NCBI GenBank assembly: GCA_028583605.1
Contig: CM053327.1
Span: forward strand, 27,329,629 to 27,393,628
Source: Dastarcus helophoroides
Lineage: Eukaryota > Arthropoda > Insecta > Coleoptera > Bothrideridae
Length of the DNA stretch: 64,000 nucleotides
Direction: 5' to 3'
Part shown: piece by piece, positions 36,401 to 51,400 of the stretch
How positions within the stretch are numbered: position 1 is the first letter of the stretch
Layout: each line of letters starts with the position of its first letter
Notes under the pieces: model-generated
What the model was told of the DNA's origin: nothing
What the model saw: only the letters and a program-made list of their open reading frames with translations
Database searches by the model: none
Program-made: the position numbers and the translations under genes

Positions 36401-39400
36401 TAGTCAAGCTATGATCTTCTTCTTTCTGAAGATGATAGCTTGACTATCGAAAAGCGTTAGAGCAACCTCTGTTGATTTTTTTAAAATATTTCTTGGTTTC
36501 AGGGGACAACATTTGTATTTCAACTTACCAAAGGTTGAAAAAAACCAAATTTTCGGGATTAAAGTTATTTTGAGCGACATTTTAAGGTTAAAGTCAAAAT
36601 ATGGAGGTTATTAACAAATAAGGAGTATGGAATTTCTACAAAAATTCTAGTAATTTCCAAAATGTGGGTGCATTTCCCATTTTGAGTCAATTTATTCTTC
36701 TCGATTCGAAACATTTTAATTTTGCGATTAAAAATTCGAAATTTGGAAACCCTTGAGGAAAAACTCAAAAATTTTACTAGAGCACTGAACTAAACACTGT
36801 GGCTTATAATTAAGTCCATAGAAGATTTTACTCCTTTACCACAACGGCGTAATTATTTGTTTAATTGCTGATATGGTAAAGGGGTAAAACCTTCTATGGG
36901 CTCCAAATTTTTAAACAAAATTATTCTCAAAAGTCAAGTTTTACGTTTATCTTAGTAAAAATTTAATATTTCCAAAAAAAATTGCGTCCGAAATTTGGAG
37001 TTTAATAAAATTCGACATTCTGCTCTTTTGAAGTTAACATTTTGATGATAAGTCGAAGAGACTGAATCTTCTAAAGAAATTTGACAGTAATCTGTTATGT
37101 GCAATCAATTTACAAACGGTAAATCTTTAGGGGGAGAGCGGTACTGCGAGTAGCTGAAAACTGAAAATATGCCATTTTAAATGCAAAGTTGTAAAAATAC
37201 TTTTTTCTGTTTAGATCAAAGGAAATATTTTTAAATTGAGCTTAAATCAAAATGATGCTTTTTAAATGGAAATTTTCCAAGTTAAAGTCAAAAATTTTCG
37301 AGTTTAGAAGATAATATTTTGCGATGTTTTAACATTCCAAATTTTCCCAAAAATGTGTAGTTTAAAATAAAAATGTTGACCAAAAATTGTCATTAAACAC
37401 ATTTTTGGAATTTCTAAGTTTCTAAGTCTAAGTTTCTAAGTCTGGTTCAACATTTAAGTAGAAATTTTGAAAATTTCCAACAAGATGTTTCTCAAAATAT
37501 CTGCTTTAAAGTAGGATGTGGAGATGAAAGCTCAATTTTTAATATTTTGAAAATTAAAATCTTCGAAGCTTCGGTGCTAAATTTCAACTTAAACTCAAAA
37601 TTTCAAGAAGAAGTTGACGTTTTAAAGAAAAGGTCGAAATTGCAAAAGAAATATTTTCTGTATCTTCGTTGCGAAGTTTTGTTAATTCCATTCTTGTTGA
37701 GTAAAAATGTTGAACTGTGAAGTTCTTTCTCGAAAACATTTTAGTTTTGACTAAAATATGCGTTAGAGTCAATTTTTCGAGAAATAACGTCCAACTTTTT
37801 AATCTATAAATATTCAAAATTTAAAGTCGAAATTTCGTTTTGATTGGCTTTTTCTTCAGTCCTTGCTTCCTCATTCATTCAGATACTCAGTTTTCTTATT
37901 GAGTAATCTCTTCAAGATTTACCCAAACACTTAAGTTTTAAGTGTTTTTCAGTTAGTGAGTGCTGTCACAAACAGCGACTGACAGATTAAGATCTAACGC
38001 TATTTGGGACAATCTTGACAAAATTCCCAATCTTTAACAAAAAAGTTAACAGAGGATCTGGAATTTGTAAGAGAAGCAACTGTCGAAGAAAAAGACAATC
38101 AAAATAATTGAAATTAACCAAATACCCCCACAGAATGGGAATTATAAACGACCCGAGCTGCGGAGGGTGTTTAGAAGAAGATGAGAGTGTCGAGCACGTG
38201 ATGTGTCACTGCCTGGCACTAGCATCAATCAAATCGCTGGGGGACTTCTGGCCTAGTATGGCCAGTTTCAGAGAGGCGCATCCAAGGGACGTTCTTCAGT
38301 TTCTCAACTAGGTTGGGTGGCCAAGGACACTTTAATCACGGGGACAGCACAATGGGCCCGGAAAGGGTGGCCTAAGTGCTGGCCTAAACTTTAGGCAACC
38401 CACAACGAATCCAGAATCCAGATCGAAATTAACACAATTTCAGAAAGAAAACATAGACAAAATTTAAAGTTGAAAGTTTTACGTTTGAAGTCCCAGTTAC
38501 GAAGTCCTAGCCAAAATTTCGCAAAAAAGTGGAAATTTTCAATTAAAAATAGAATTCTGAATTTTAATACAGGATATACTTCTTCTGAGATTGGACCGTG
38601 TCAAAGAATTACTAAAAGTGTTCGACGCACAATAAATAAAAAATAAAATACAAGGAAATATACAAAAATGAAAAAAGGGCAATTTCAAAATTTGAAATTG
38701 GGTTTTTTTGATTTTTGTATATTTTCTTGTATATTTTATTTTTCATTTATTGTTTCTTTGTTCCTGAAGAAGCCCCCTACGATTGGTGGGCGAAACCTCG
38801 AACACTTTTAGTAGTTCTTTGACATGGTCCAATCCCGAAAGAAGTATATCCTGGATTGACTCTGGCCGTGGAAGCCTTCGTTATCATATGAATTTTAACG
38901 TGGAAATTTCAGTTTAAAGTGGACATTTCAAATAAAGGTGGAAATTTCAAGTTTAAAATAGAAAAAAGGCCAATTTCAAAATTTGAAATTGGCTTTTTTT
39001 TGATTTTTGTATATTTCCTTGAATATTTTATTTTTCATTTATGGTTTCTTTGTTCCTGAAGAAGCCCCCTACGATTGGTGGGCGAAACTGCGAACACTTT
39101 TAGTAGTTCTTTGACATGGTCCAATCCCGAAAGAAGTATATCCTGGATTGACTTTGGCCGTGGAAGCCTTCGTTATCATATGAATTTTAACGTGGAAATT
39201 TCAGCTTAAAGTGGACATGTCAAATAAAGGTGGAAATTTCAAGTTTAAAATAGAAATTTGACATAAATTAAAGTTGAAATTTCAAGCAAAAATCGCAATT
39301 TTGAAGAAAAAACTTTATTTTGAATAGGTTTATTATTTTGGTGTAAATTTTTTGTAAAAAATCAATATTAAACGGAAGGGCACGCATAATAAAGCGTTAT

Positions 39401-42400
39401 GCCTCTTTGGCTGCTCCTGCGCTAAATAATGATATAATTTAAGATATTTTCCGATCAAACGTTTCGAGTTTTGTGACTCTTTAAAGGAAAGGTAAAATTT
39501 TCAAACCATGTCTTGTTTACTGGCAATTTTTTCTTCACAGAAGCAACAATTTTCAAATAGTTTTGAAAACGGTTCTCGTGTAATTACACCGCACATATCT
39601 GACGTTGTTAGCTGTGTTGGCCCACTGTGTTGGCACATTTTTCACAAACCGATCAACCACTAACAAATATTTAATATGTTTCAAACTTAAAATAATCCGG
39701 CTGTTTGAGCCCTGAAGATTTAATTTTGTGAATCCGTCGCATCGTTATTTGTTTTTGTGGATTCATATTTTAGTTTGTTTTTAACCGGTTAATTGTTTTT
39801 TTGAGATTTTACGTGCATTTACTCTTGTTACCGTTTGGACTTTCATTGATACTGGAGCTTGTATAGTTGGGATTAGAAGTTCTGTTATATTTTTCATTAA
39901 ACCATTTAATTAACGAAACGAAAAATGTAAAATAGATGCAACTATTTTCATATTAGTTGTAAGTTTATGGAAATGCAAATAATTATGAGGCGAAGTAATT
40001 GTAGTAGCTTTATCGCTGCCCCTCCTGATGACCAGGAAATCGTTTCCCCAAAAATTACAACCTATCCTTGTTTAAGAAGGCGGTTCACCGCCATCTATCC
40101 TTGTTTCCGCATCCTACTCGCAGTGCTTTGAAAGCATAATGGGGTTACTCTTTGCGAGTGGATTAAATTTAAAAAAAAAACATTTGTTAGCATCAGTAGC
40201 GCCATGTTAGGGGGGTTCATGGATTGATTTCTCTCTCCTTTACCTATTTATATTTTGATTTTCTGTCTTCACTAAGCTTTCCGAATACAAGGTTACAATT
40301 AAGCCAAAGACACCCTGCATGATTTAGGGGCTGCACTTCAAGTTTTACCAACGATTTGATTTTGGAATCGCACTTGTACATATACATTACAAATCAATCT
40401 AATTTTAAGGTTTATAGATTTTGATCAATCGAATGGCTCACTGTACTGATTTTTTTGTTGGGAAAACGATTTTTTACTTTTTAAATCCACGTACGAAGAC
40501 ATCTAACAGAACCATTATTTTCAGTAAATGCTCAAGAAAATTTCAAATGTCCAGACGACTTTGGGTTTTACCCACACCACAGCTCGTGCGACAAATACTG
40601 GAAATGTGATAATAATGCAGCTGAACTGAAAACGTGTGGTAACGGTTTAGCGTTCGATGCTAGTGATCCCAAATTTTTAACAGAAAACTGTGATTACATC
40701 CACAACGTCGATTGTGGGGACAGAACGCAGCTGGGTAAGCTATCATTACCTTTTGATAAAACATCTTAACTGATTGGAATATTTCGACAGAACCCCCAAT
40801 TTCGACACCACATTGCGAAAGATTGTACGGTATCTTCCCTGATGACGCCAAATGCGACGTCTTCTGGAACTGCTGGAACGGAGAAGCATCCAGGTATCAA
40901 TGTTCACCCGGTCTGGCATACGACAGAGAAGCGAGGGTTTGTATGTGGGCCGATCAAGTTCCAGAATGCAAAAACGAGGGTACGTAAAAGTTGCATTTAT
41001 TATTATGACATATTTATTTATTAATGTCACAATCGCTTGAGGTTTGGAAGACAATTGGAGCCGCTAAGCTTGTGGCAAATGGTAACTGCTTTATATTAAA
41101 ACACAAATTTTAAAAGTGCACTGCTGAATTAAGTTGAAGTTCAACATATTTGCTAAGTATTTGAGTTATCAAAAGGCAAAGTGGTATCATTATGAATTAT
41201 GTTTCAATTTATTAATATTTTTCTCGCCTAAGTAAGCCACTCGAATAGGAGCTAATTTGATAATGCTGTAGTGGCCAATTTAACTTTCAGAATTTGTCCA
41301 AAGTCTATCTAGGGATATGTAACTGGGTATTGTCAAAAGGAGAAATAAAACATGTCTTCGAATGCTACTATCACATCCAACAATGTGTGTTTGAGTAGTA
41401 TTTAGGTGCCATGTTCATATGACCTTCTAAGAGCAGTTGAAATAAATTAAACCATTGCATTTTTTCATCAACCAAATCCCATCTTTATTGAATGAAGGCA
41501 CCTGCCCTCGTTTATTGAATTTTTTTGAAATTGCGCCTAACATTGTTGGCATTTTTCATCACAAAACATCAAATTGTCCAATTGTTGACCCTCAGCGAAG
41601 ATTTTCGAATAAAACGTGACAATACTTTTTTCACTTTGCCCTTGGATAATTCATTGGTGGTTTCGAATTGTAAACGGATTATCAAAACAAAGGGTAAATA
41701 CGCTAAAGCTGAAGCTTTAGGTTTTTGATCACTAAATCCCTTAATAAGACATAATACAGCCTAATATTAGCAATTACAGCAGAGAAAAAGTAACGTCGAA
41801 GCCTTGGTAGTAATCGATATTTCTTACAGACTAATCATTAACGGTACTAACACACAAAATAAACCCAATCTAACTTGGAATGTTCCAGAAGTAGCTGGAG
41901 GTTTTGCCTGCCCAGCTCCAGGAGAAGTTAGCAATTCAGGTTCCTTCTCAAGGCACGCACATCCTGACGATTGCAGGAAGTATTTCATCTGCTTAGAAGG
42001 TGTAGCGAGGGAATACGGATGTCCCATCGGGACGGTATTCAAAATTGGTGACGCCGACGGTACGGGTAATTGCGAAGATCCAGAAGACGTTCCCGGATGG
42101 TAAGTGACAACATTTTTAACGCGTAACTGAGCTAAATTGGTCACGAAGTGTTATATAAAACACTTCACCGCGTATTGACACCTTTGTTATGTTGAGGAAA
42201 GTTGAAACGTTTGTTTAGAAAGCATACACAATGACAAAAAAAGAAATCAATAAAAAGGAGCATTGCTTAATTCTGACTTTGGTGTTTTACATCAGCTTTA
42301 AGTTGTCGAAGGCATAGTTTACCCAAATGCAAATATACAAGACAATTTGCATTAAAGCTGCTAAATAACTGGAGTATTAACAATTAAAATTAATGATACG

Positions 42401-45400
42401 AATAATACTAAAACTGGTCTATTAACAGCTCTTTTACTTTTCTACTTTCTCTTGTTTATTCTAAAATGTGCATGTGGAACGGCCTTTATCCTATATCGCT
42501 TTACTTACTTGCTTAACCATCCATGTCATACTTTAAATTACTTTAGCATAAGAATTTATAATAAAATGTTTTTGTTTGTTACCCATGGACTTGACTTGAT
42601 TGTTTTTAAAAAAGCGAAATAACCAGCTTTGTTGTAAAGGTGCAAGAAATCAATTATTTCGGCTTGTTTATATGTATTTTCTATAAATAAATTGTATTTT
42701 ATGATATGGTGAGGTTGTTGCCCATATAACGTATCTACTCGATAAAAATATTTAAACTATTTGAAACAAAACAAAAACAAGTAGCACTTTTACGCCATTT
42801 CTGCAAATTAAGCTATTAAGAACACAAAAAAAAAGATACAAAAATAATTACGAAGAAGCACAATCTTCAAACCAACAAAAACCTTAGTATGTAGGGTGTA
42901 TTTGGAGGCAGCCCAAGAACGGTAGCGGCCTAAGGGGGGCAACTTTCATAGGACTTTAAATTTCCAATTTAAGCTTGAAATCTTACACTTTTTCTCGAAG
43001 TTAAAGCTTAAAATTTCACTCTTTAAATTTCAAATTTCAGACAAAAGTGGAAAGTTTGGCTACTTTTTTTCAAAATATTAAATTCAGTATCAAAATATTT
43101 CGGAGTCTCAACTGTAATATCAAAATTTTGACTAAAGTCTTCAAATATTAATCAAAATTTCCGCATAATAATATATTATTTTTTACCAAATTATTGTTTA
43201 TTTTTGTGACATGTTTTTTCAAATTTTAATTTTATTTTAATTTTGCCTTTTTCTATCAATTTCGTAATTTCGATTTTTGTATCCCTATCTTATAACTGCC
43301 TCATATTTCGAGAGTATTTCTCCTTTGAATTTTGAGAATTCATTCGTTTTCGTTTTTTTTATCAAAGCATTTTCAGTTTTTAATTTTTTATCCCCAAAAT
43401 TTCTACTGTAAATCTGTACCTTAAGGTATGGATATTTTCCTAAAATTTCATGTTTGAGTTTAAAAAAAACCCAAGTTTCTTCGAAATTCTAATTTCATAA
43501 TTTTCTCGAAATTTCAATTATTTTTAATATAAATTATGGGGACAAGGACTGGTCCTTGGTTATCTTCAAAAATTGAAATACAAAACTTGTCCCCTGAATC
43601 AAAGGAAGACTAAAAACACAACTATCTTTCTAAAGATGATAGCTTGGCTTTCGAAACGCGTTAGGAAAACCTTTGTGTTTTTTAATCTTTCTTGGTTTCA
43701 GAGGACAAGTTTTGTATTTCAATAAATTATGGGGTTTTACAAAAGGGACTTATTATTTTAGGAACTATGACTTTATTTGAAAAATCCAATTTTAACTTTC
43801 CCGTGTTTCCTTTTTAGACTTTAAACTTGAAATTTCGACAATTTTTGGAGATTTTAACTTTTTTGAAATTTTTTCTAGAAATTTTTACGTTTTTTAATGC
43901 TGATCTTGGGAGACTTGATTTTTTTTTAAGTTTCAAGTATAATTTTGACAAACGAAGATTTTTTTACTCACATTATCGACTAACCCCGAAACCCTGATTT
44001 TTGAAAATGATTTTAGACTTTTTTTAACCTGTTTCAAATTTTCGACTCTAATTTCCAAGTATAACCCAATTTTATCGAAATTTCAAGTTTTTTAAAAATA
44101 AATTAGAGGTTTGTTTCAAACCATCCTTTTTTTTTTCTAAAAATAAATTAAGATTACACTTCCAATGTTCCGAAATTTAAATTTTTGAAATATTTTGACT
44201 TTTGACCGTGAAATTCTACTGAAAACTTTAGAATTTCTTGAAAAAGTCAAAATTTTGGACATTTTAAGAGAGCAACTAGAACTTATTTTTTGATCTACTG
44301 ATGTTTATCTCAAATTAAAGAAAATATTAACATTTTTAACCTTTTTCTTCATCATAAATTTTCGGTGATGTTTTCAAAAGTTAGAGGTCTATTAAAGAGA
44401 CTTAGAATCCTAAGTTTGAATTCGAAGTTTTAACAAAAAGGTTACAGATTTTAGAAAAACGTACTACTCGAAATTTTAATAAAATTTTCTGTTTTATGTA
44501 TTTATAACAGATATTATTTATTTGGGAAAAGAAAGGTCGAAATTTTCAAAAAAGTAAAATTTACATATTTTAAGAAAAACCCGAAATCTTGAAAAAAAGG
44601 TTAAATTTTTTTACAAGATAAAAGTGTACGTAAAAAATAGAAAGTTTGAAAAAATGGCAAAATTTTGGAGAACGTCGTTTGGAGGAAACTTCGAAAAACG
44701 TCGAAATTTTTTTAAGAATTCTTAAGACTCAAAATGATCGAAATTAATTAAAATTTGGGAAAATTGAAAAAATTGCCATCTTGCAACAAATTTGCACAAA
44801 AAGTCAAAAATTTTAAAAAGAGCAGAATTTTCAAAAGCTTTAAAATTTAAATAAAACGATTAAATTTTTCTAAAAATTCTGTGTTTAAAAAAAGTCCACT
44901 TAAATTTTCAAAAATTCGAAAATTCCAAAAAAATCGAAATTTTGAAAAAAGTCTAGAAAGTTGAATTTTTAAGATAAGCCGAACTCTTCGAAAAGTCAAA
45001 ATTTTCAAAGAAACAAAAATGTCAATAAAAAACTAAATTCCGGGAAAAAAGGGCGAAATTTTCAAAAAAGCCGATGAAATTTACATGAAAATCCATATTT
45101 CAAAAAAAAACTCGAAATTTTGAAAAAAGGTCAATTTTTTTACAAGGTGCGTAAGAAAATATTCCGAAAAAATGTGAAAAGTTGAGAAAACGTTGTTTGT
45201 TTTGAAAATTTGCAGTTTTTCTTTCAACTTTTTTTCTTTTTCAAAATTTTGTCTTTTTCAAAATTTTGTCTTTCAAAATTTCGACTTTTCTTAAAATTCT
45301 TCCTTTTCCGAAAATTTCAATTTTTTTCAAAAGTTCTCGTTTTTCCTAAATTTTGACCCTTGTAAATTTCAACTTTCAAAATTTTGATCATTGTTCCAAA

Positions 45401-48400
45401 ATTTTGATCATTTTAAAAATTTCCACCCTTTTACAAAAATTTTTGTTTTCTTTAAACGTAAGAATTTTCAAAGAAGCCAACATTTCAACAAAAAATCGAA
45501 ATTTGGGCATAAAAAGGTCGAAATTTGGGGGAAAATAGGTCGAAATTTCAAAAATAAGTAAAATTTACAAAAAAGTCGATATTTTAAGAAAAACTCGAAA
45601 TTTTCAAAAAAGGTTGAATTTTTTACAATTTTCGTAAAAAATAAACATTTCGAAAAAGTATCAAAATTTGGGAAAACGTTATTTGGGGCCAATTTTGGAA
45701 AACGTCGAAATTTTTTAAAAAAGGCAATGTTTAAAGGAAATATAAATTTTTGAAGACTCAAAATGATCGGAATCAATCAAAATTTTGAGAAAATGAAGAA
45801 ATTGCAATTTTAAAACGTCTAAATTTGCAAAAAAGTCACAAATTTAAAAAACATCAGCATTTTCAAAGAATTCTGAGTTTCAAAAAGTTGGAATTTTCAT
45901 AAAAAATCAAAATATCCAAATTATTGAAACCTTTTTTATTTTCATCCAGTAATTATTACTTTTTTCTTGAATATTTTCATCTCATATCCGATAATTCTGT
46001 CGAGCAATTTAGAGTTTTTTCTCTAGATTTCGGTCTTAAACTTTTTTTTTTCAAAGTTTGTATTTCAACCCAAGGAGTGTTTTGTCTTAACTTAGAATTT
46101 TAAGAAAGCAAATCTTAAAAAAGAAGAATTTAGAGACAACATTTCGAGACTCAACATTTTTAAATAAGTAAATAAATAATTTGAAGAAGAAAAAAAATTT
46201 AGAAATATTTTTTTCCCGTTTTTTCGTAAAACTTTGAGTTAAATTTTTAGAAAGATTCAGTTTGGGGAATTCTAAGAATTACAACTTAAGCGTTTAAAAT
46301 TCTTGAAATTTTTAATTGTATTTTTTGAATTTTGAAATTTAATTTTCCAATTTTTTTCGTAAAATTTTAAGTTAAATTTCTAGAAATAGTCAGAATTTTG
46401 GAAATTCTAAGAATGATACTCGAACGTTTAAAATTTTTGGAGTTTTTTAATTGTATTGCTTGATTTTGAAAATTTTTTTCTGAAGTTTTTTCGTAAAATT
46501 TTGAGTTAAATTTCTAGAAAGAGTCGGAATTTCGGAAATTCCAAGAATGCAACTTGAACGTTTAAAATCCTTGAAGTTTTTCAATTGTATTTTCTGAATT
46601 TCGGAAATTCTAAGAATGTAACTCGAACGTCTAAAATTCTTGGAATTTTTTAATTGTGTTTTTTTCGATCTAGTGATGTTTATCTCAAAATTTAAAAAAA
46701 TATTAAAAGTTTGAGTTTTGTTCCCTTTATTATAAATTTTTGACGATATTGTTAAAATTAACAGGTAAAACTCTGACTTAAAAAGAGCTTTAAGTTTAAA
46801 TTCGGAATTTTAACAAAATGTCAGAGATTTTAGGAAAACGAATACTCAAAATTTTGAGCAAATGTTACCTCACCTAACCTAGCATAACCTATTCCAAACT
46901 ATGGTAATTAAAAGATTATTTTAAAGAATTTGCATTTAATAGAAACTAGAGTCACAGTAAAAATAATTTACAAAAAGTTTTAAGAAAATGTGTACTGTGA
47001 ACTCTCTGAAAAAGAAAATGTATTTATAAGAGTTTTTTCAGATTTTTAACTTGTCTACAAATTTTTATTTAACGCTAGAAATTTTTACTTTTTTTCTGAA
47101 TATTTGCATCTCAGATCCGATATTTTTATCCGAAATTTAGAACTTTCTTGAGATTTTGGTTTTAAACTGTTTTTTCAAAATTCGTTTTTTTTTCAATATT
47201 CTTAGCCAAACCCAGTAAGTGTTATTTGTTAATTTAGAATAGATATAACGAATCTTGGTTTTGCCACATTCGCGAATGCAAATATTCATTTCCAACATTC
47301 GCGAATGCGAATGCGAATATTGACTTTTTCCACTGGGACTAACTTGGAGAATTTTGTGACAAAAGTTGCAATTTCCAGAATAAATCGAATTTGAAGAAGA
47401 AAAAACCAATTTTCAAAAATATTTCCCTGGCAAATTTTATTTTCATTTAAATTTTGACATATCTTCGAAATTTACAAGAAACTTTTTTCTCTAAATTTCG
47501 TAAAAATATTATTCTCTAAATTTCTATACTCTTATCAATATTTTGAATTTTGAAAAAGTCAAATTTTGGATAAATAAAAAAAGCTTCGAGAATTTGACGA
47601 ATTTTGAAAAACAGATTGAAAATTCTGTAGTCAAAATTTCGAGAAAAGAGCCATATTCTAAATTTATAGTAAAGTCAAATTTTGAGAAGAAACAGTAGAA
47701 TTTTGTGTGCAAAGTCGTAATTTAGAAAAAGACGAATTATAATAAACTTCGAGAATAAGACGAATTTTGAAAAACAGGTTGAAATTTCTGGACAGTCAAA
47801 ATTTCGAGAAAAAGGCCGAAATTTATATAAAATATTCTAAATTTCTAGTTAAGTCAAATTTTTAGAAGAAACAGTAGAATTTTGAGTAAAAAGTCGTAAT
47901 TTAGAAAAAGGCGAATTATAATAAAAAAATCAATTTCGGGATAAAGTCGGAATATTCAGGAAATCAAATTAAATATAAAAATCTGACCTTTTTTAAAAAT
48001 TTCAAAAATATCTTAATTTCGAAGAAATAGACGATTTTCGAGGTAAAAATCGAAAGTTTCGAAAACACAAACTGATTTTTAAGAAAATTAGAATTTTGAA
48101 GAAAAAGGTGAATTTTGAGGGAAACTTCTGGAAAAAAGTCGAAGTTTCGAGAAAAAGATATTTCTTGACTCTAAATTTATTTTTTAACGACTACCTGAGT
48201 AAAGGGCAAGCTCCTCCAGCCCCCTGCCCTACTGTGTCACCATAAAATATTCACCGTCTTCAAAATTTTGAGAAACGAGTTAAAATTTTAATTTTCTGCA
48301 ATTTTTGTTTTTACAAAAATTTAATATTTTCAAAAAATATTTTTAAAAATTTGCAGGTAAACAATATTCTAAAAATTTTTACTTTTTTATCAAAGGATCC

Positions 48401-51400
48401 ACGAAATTTCGAGAAAAAAGCGAAGTTTGGTAAACAAGTCGAAATTTGCAGAAAGACGAATAGAAAAAAGTCGAAATTTTTAGAAAAAATCGAATTTTAA
48501 GAAATGACAATATTTTGAAAAAAAGACGACCAATTTTGAGAAAAAAAAAATTGGAAATTTTGAGAAAGTCGGATTTTGAGAAAGTCGGATTTTGAAAAAG
48601 AAGTCGAATTTTGGAATAAATTTGAAATTTCAAAAAATAGAGAAATTAAAAAAAGGACGAATATAAAAAAAAATGGAAATTTTGAGAAAATATGGAAATT
48701 CGACATTTCAAGGAAAGATCTAGTTTTCAGAAAAAATGGAAAATAGAAAAGGTTCCCACTGATAAGATTTCGATAGCAAGGTTTTTTTGGAAATTTTGAC
48801 TTTTCTCTTAATTTCAAATTTTCATTTGCAGCTTTAACTTTTTTTCCAAATTTTTGATGCATTCCCTTGACATTCTAATTAAAAGCTTGGATTATAAAAT
48901 TTTTTCTCATTAATTTTGAAACTTTCTCGAATTTTTTACATTGGTAATTCATTCATTCATTTTTATAGAAATTCTTGGATTAAAAATTCAATTTTTTATA
49001 TTTTTTTCTAAAAGTTTGTCTCACATTGAGAAAAACAAATTACAAATTACATGTCGTAGATACCTTAAATTGAATTTAAATGTATTCCTTTAATTATAAT
49101 GCCCCCCTTGAAGATCTTTATGAAAGGACGAAAATTATTTTGAAAAAAATGAAGAACGTGTTTTCTTCTAAACATTCCTGAGCTCGTTAACGATGCTGCG
49201 GAAATGTAACTTACAAATTTCTAACATTGTTTTTATAGTAATTTTTTTTGCCTCCACTTCCATAAATTTTTGCCGTTAGGCTATTTCTGATGGGTTTATA
49301 GCGACCACGAAACTATAATCTCTTTTTAATTTTAATTTCATTTTAATTATTTTTTATTAAGTTACAACTCCAACTTTCTCTTTCTAAAAATGTTTTTATC
49401 AAAAACCATTTATTAGAACTTAAAGAGAATACTTTGCAGTTTTAAAACTCTGCTTTTATTTTCTGTGCGATCACTATTTCCTGAATTATTGATTACCAAA
49501 ATCAAAAATGTCTTTTTTATTTTGAACGGTCATCACTCAGCGAAAACTCATTTAACAGAGGTCGAGAGGTCAAAATTAACGAGGATTGAACTAGTTAGAG
49601 GAACTTCATATTAAAAAAAATTTTGAATGATGTGCAAGCAAAAATTTGAAAAAAAATTTCAGATGATTTACTTATGATTACTCAAAAACTGCTAATGCAA
49701 CAAAATTAAGGCCAAATTTAAAAACTAGAAACTTGGAGCTTTAACTGTTTCTTTTTATCTTCTATGACTATCTGTGACTATTTTCCCTCCAATTGCAACC
49801 TTTAGAAAATCATTTTAAAAATTTGTTTCTTTTTTTTGGTCTGGTCCTTGGTTATCTTTAAAAATTGGAATACAAATCTTGTCCCCTGAAACCAATAAAG
49901 ATTAAAAAACACAACAAAGACTTCTCTAAGGCATTTCGACAGCCAAGCTATCATCTTTAGAGAGATATTCAAAGAGTATCTCTCTGAAGATGAGAGCTAC
50001 GCTGTCGAAACGCGTTAGAGCAACCCTTGTTGTGTTTTTTTTTTGGTTTCAGGGGACAGGATTGGTATTTATTTTTATTTTTTAATTTATGTGCATAGTG
50101 TAAGCTACCGTAAAATATAACTGTTTACTACATTACTAAAAAATGAGTTGAAATTGATTTTTCCTATTTATTGAGGTCAAAGATAAAACAAATCAATCCA
50201 AAAACTTTAGAATGCAGTCTCATGTCATCTTTCGCTTAAAGTAGTCCACTGGGCAATTGTTTTTTTATAGTTTTCTTTAAATTTTTATCAGATATTACCA
50301 ACAATGTTACCCAGACACCTGCAAAATTAAAATATCAGTGCCGCTACTGAAGCCGCGTTATTCAATGTTAAACTTACTATTTTTAACACGTAAGCTATAA
50401 ACCAAAGAATCAGAAAAGATTTTAATTATTGCAGCCAAACCTTTCTATACATTTTGATAAAAAAAGAAATATATTATGTAGCGTACTATTGTGGATGAAA
50501 TAGGAAAACATGAGGATTTCTAGCGGTACCGTTTTTGCGTAATCGAAATTTGAAATTATACATCTCACGGAATTTTGATGCTTCATTACGCACGTTAGGG
50601 AAACATCTTGAAGTAATGGCAACTTAACAACTCCACTACTTCTTTTAGATGCCCTTGGTCGTTTTGGTTAATCTTATTGCACAAAAGCATTGCAGTATTG
50701 TCGGTTCAAAAAATCTACTGCAAATCGGCTTAAGGATTAGTATTATTGTATCCACGCGGACATTCTATGCTAAAAATCGAGTAATGGTCTCGTTTACGTA
50801 GTGGAGATCTAATGTTCTGAAAAGTTTTGCTACTATTACTGCCGGTGAACTATACATTAAGCAACTATCACACTGTGAATGGTATACAAATATTTTTATA
50901 TACCTACACAAAATAGTAAATTTATTACATATGCAATTTCAATAATCGAAACAAAAAAGCGATATATTAAACAAAATGTCTATGCTAAAGTACTGAAGAA
51001 ATATTGTAGCTTTTTAATAGTCAAGAAGGAGGTTTCACACACAGTACATCCAATGGCCATCGTTAATTACCAAAATTGCATAATTATTACCGATGTTTTA
51101 AACTTAAGTGGATAAAACCTTTTTTTGAACTTAAAAAATCTATATTTAACACAAAACACCCCCTTCGATTAACTTCTACTTTCCATCTACTTCTAATTTC
51201 CTCTTCTATTAGCTTTTACATTTTTAATACGAAAGTAGTCAAGAGAGCATCATTTACCATGCAGCACAATCGATAGTTTTTAAGTAAAAAATTTTGGACA
51301 GTCGTTCTATTAGAGCTCTCTTTGTTTACTATTACGACTATTACGTTGTTAGCTAAATTGTTGTAAAAGTTCGTAAACGTAACGTCTTTACAGCGAGGAC

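Noticed and set aside
41824..42144. 106-codon minus-strand frame over Gasp exon 4
   Set aside because: Exact shadow of the conserved third chitin-binding domain, which lies on the opposite strand.
48497..48862. 121-codon minus-strand frame rich in Phe, Lys, Ser
   Set aside because: Composition follows the AAATTTTCGA background. Similar frames arise on both strands throughout; no motif or splice context.
3623..50075. Family A as a conventional cut-and-paste MITE
   Set aside because: Several copies have 11-16 bp duplications of varying length and one-sided truncation, which does not fit a DDE transposase mechanism.
50879..51115. 78-codon frame before Gasp exon 5
   Set aside because: Tyr/Lys/Ile-rich with no signal, domain or splice sites; likely chance in AT-rich intron.
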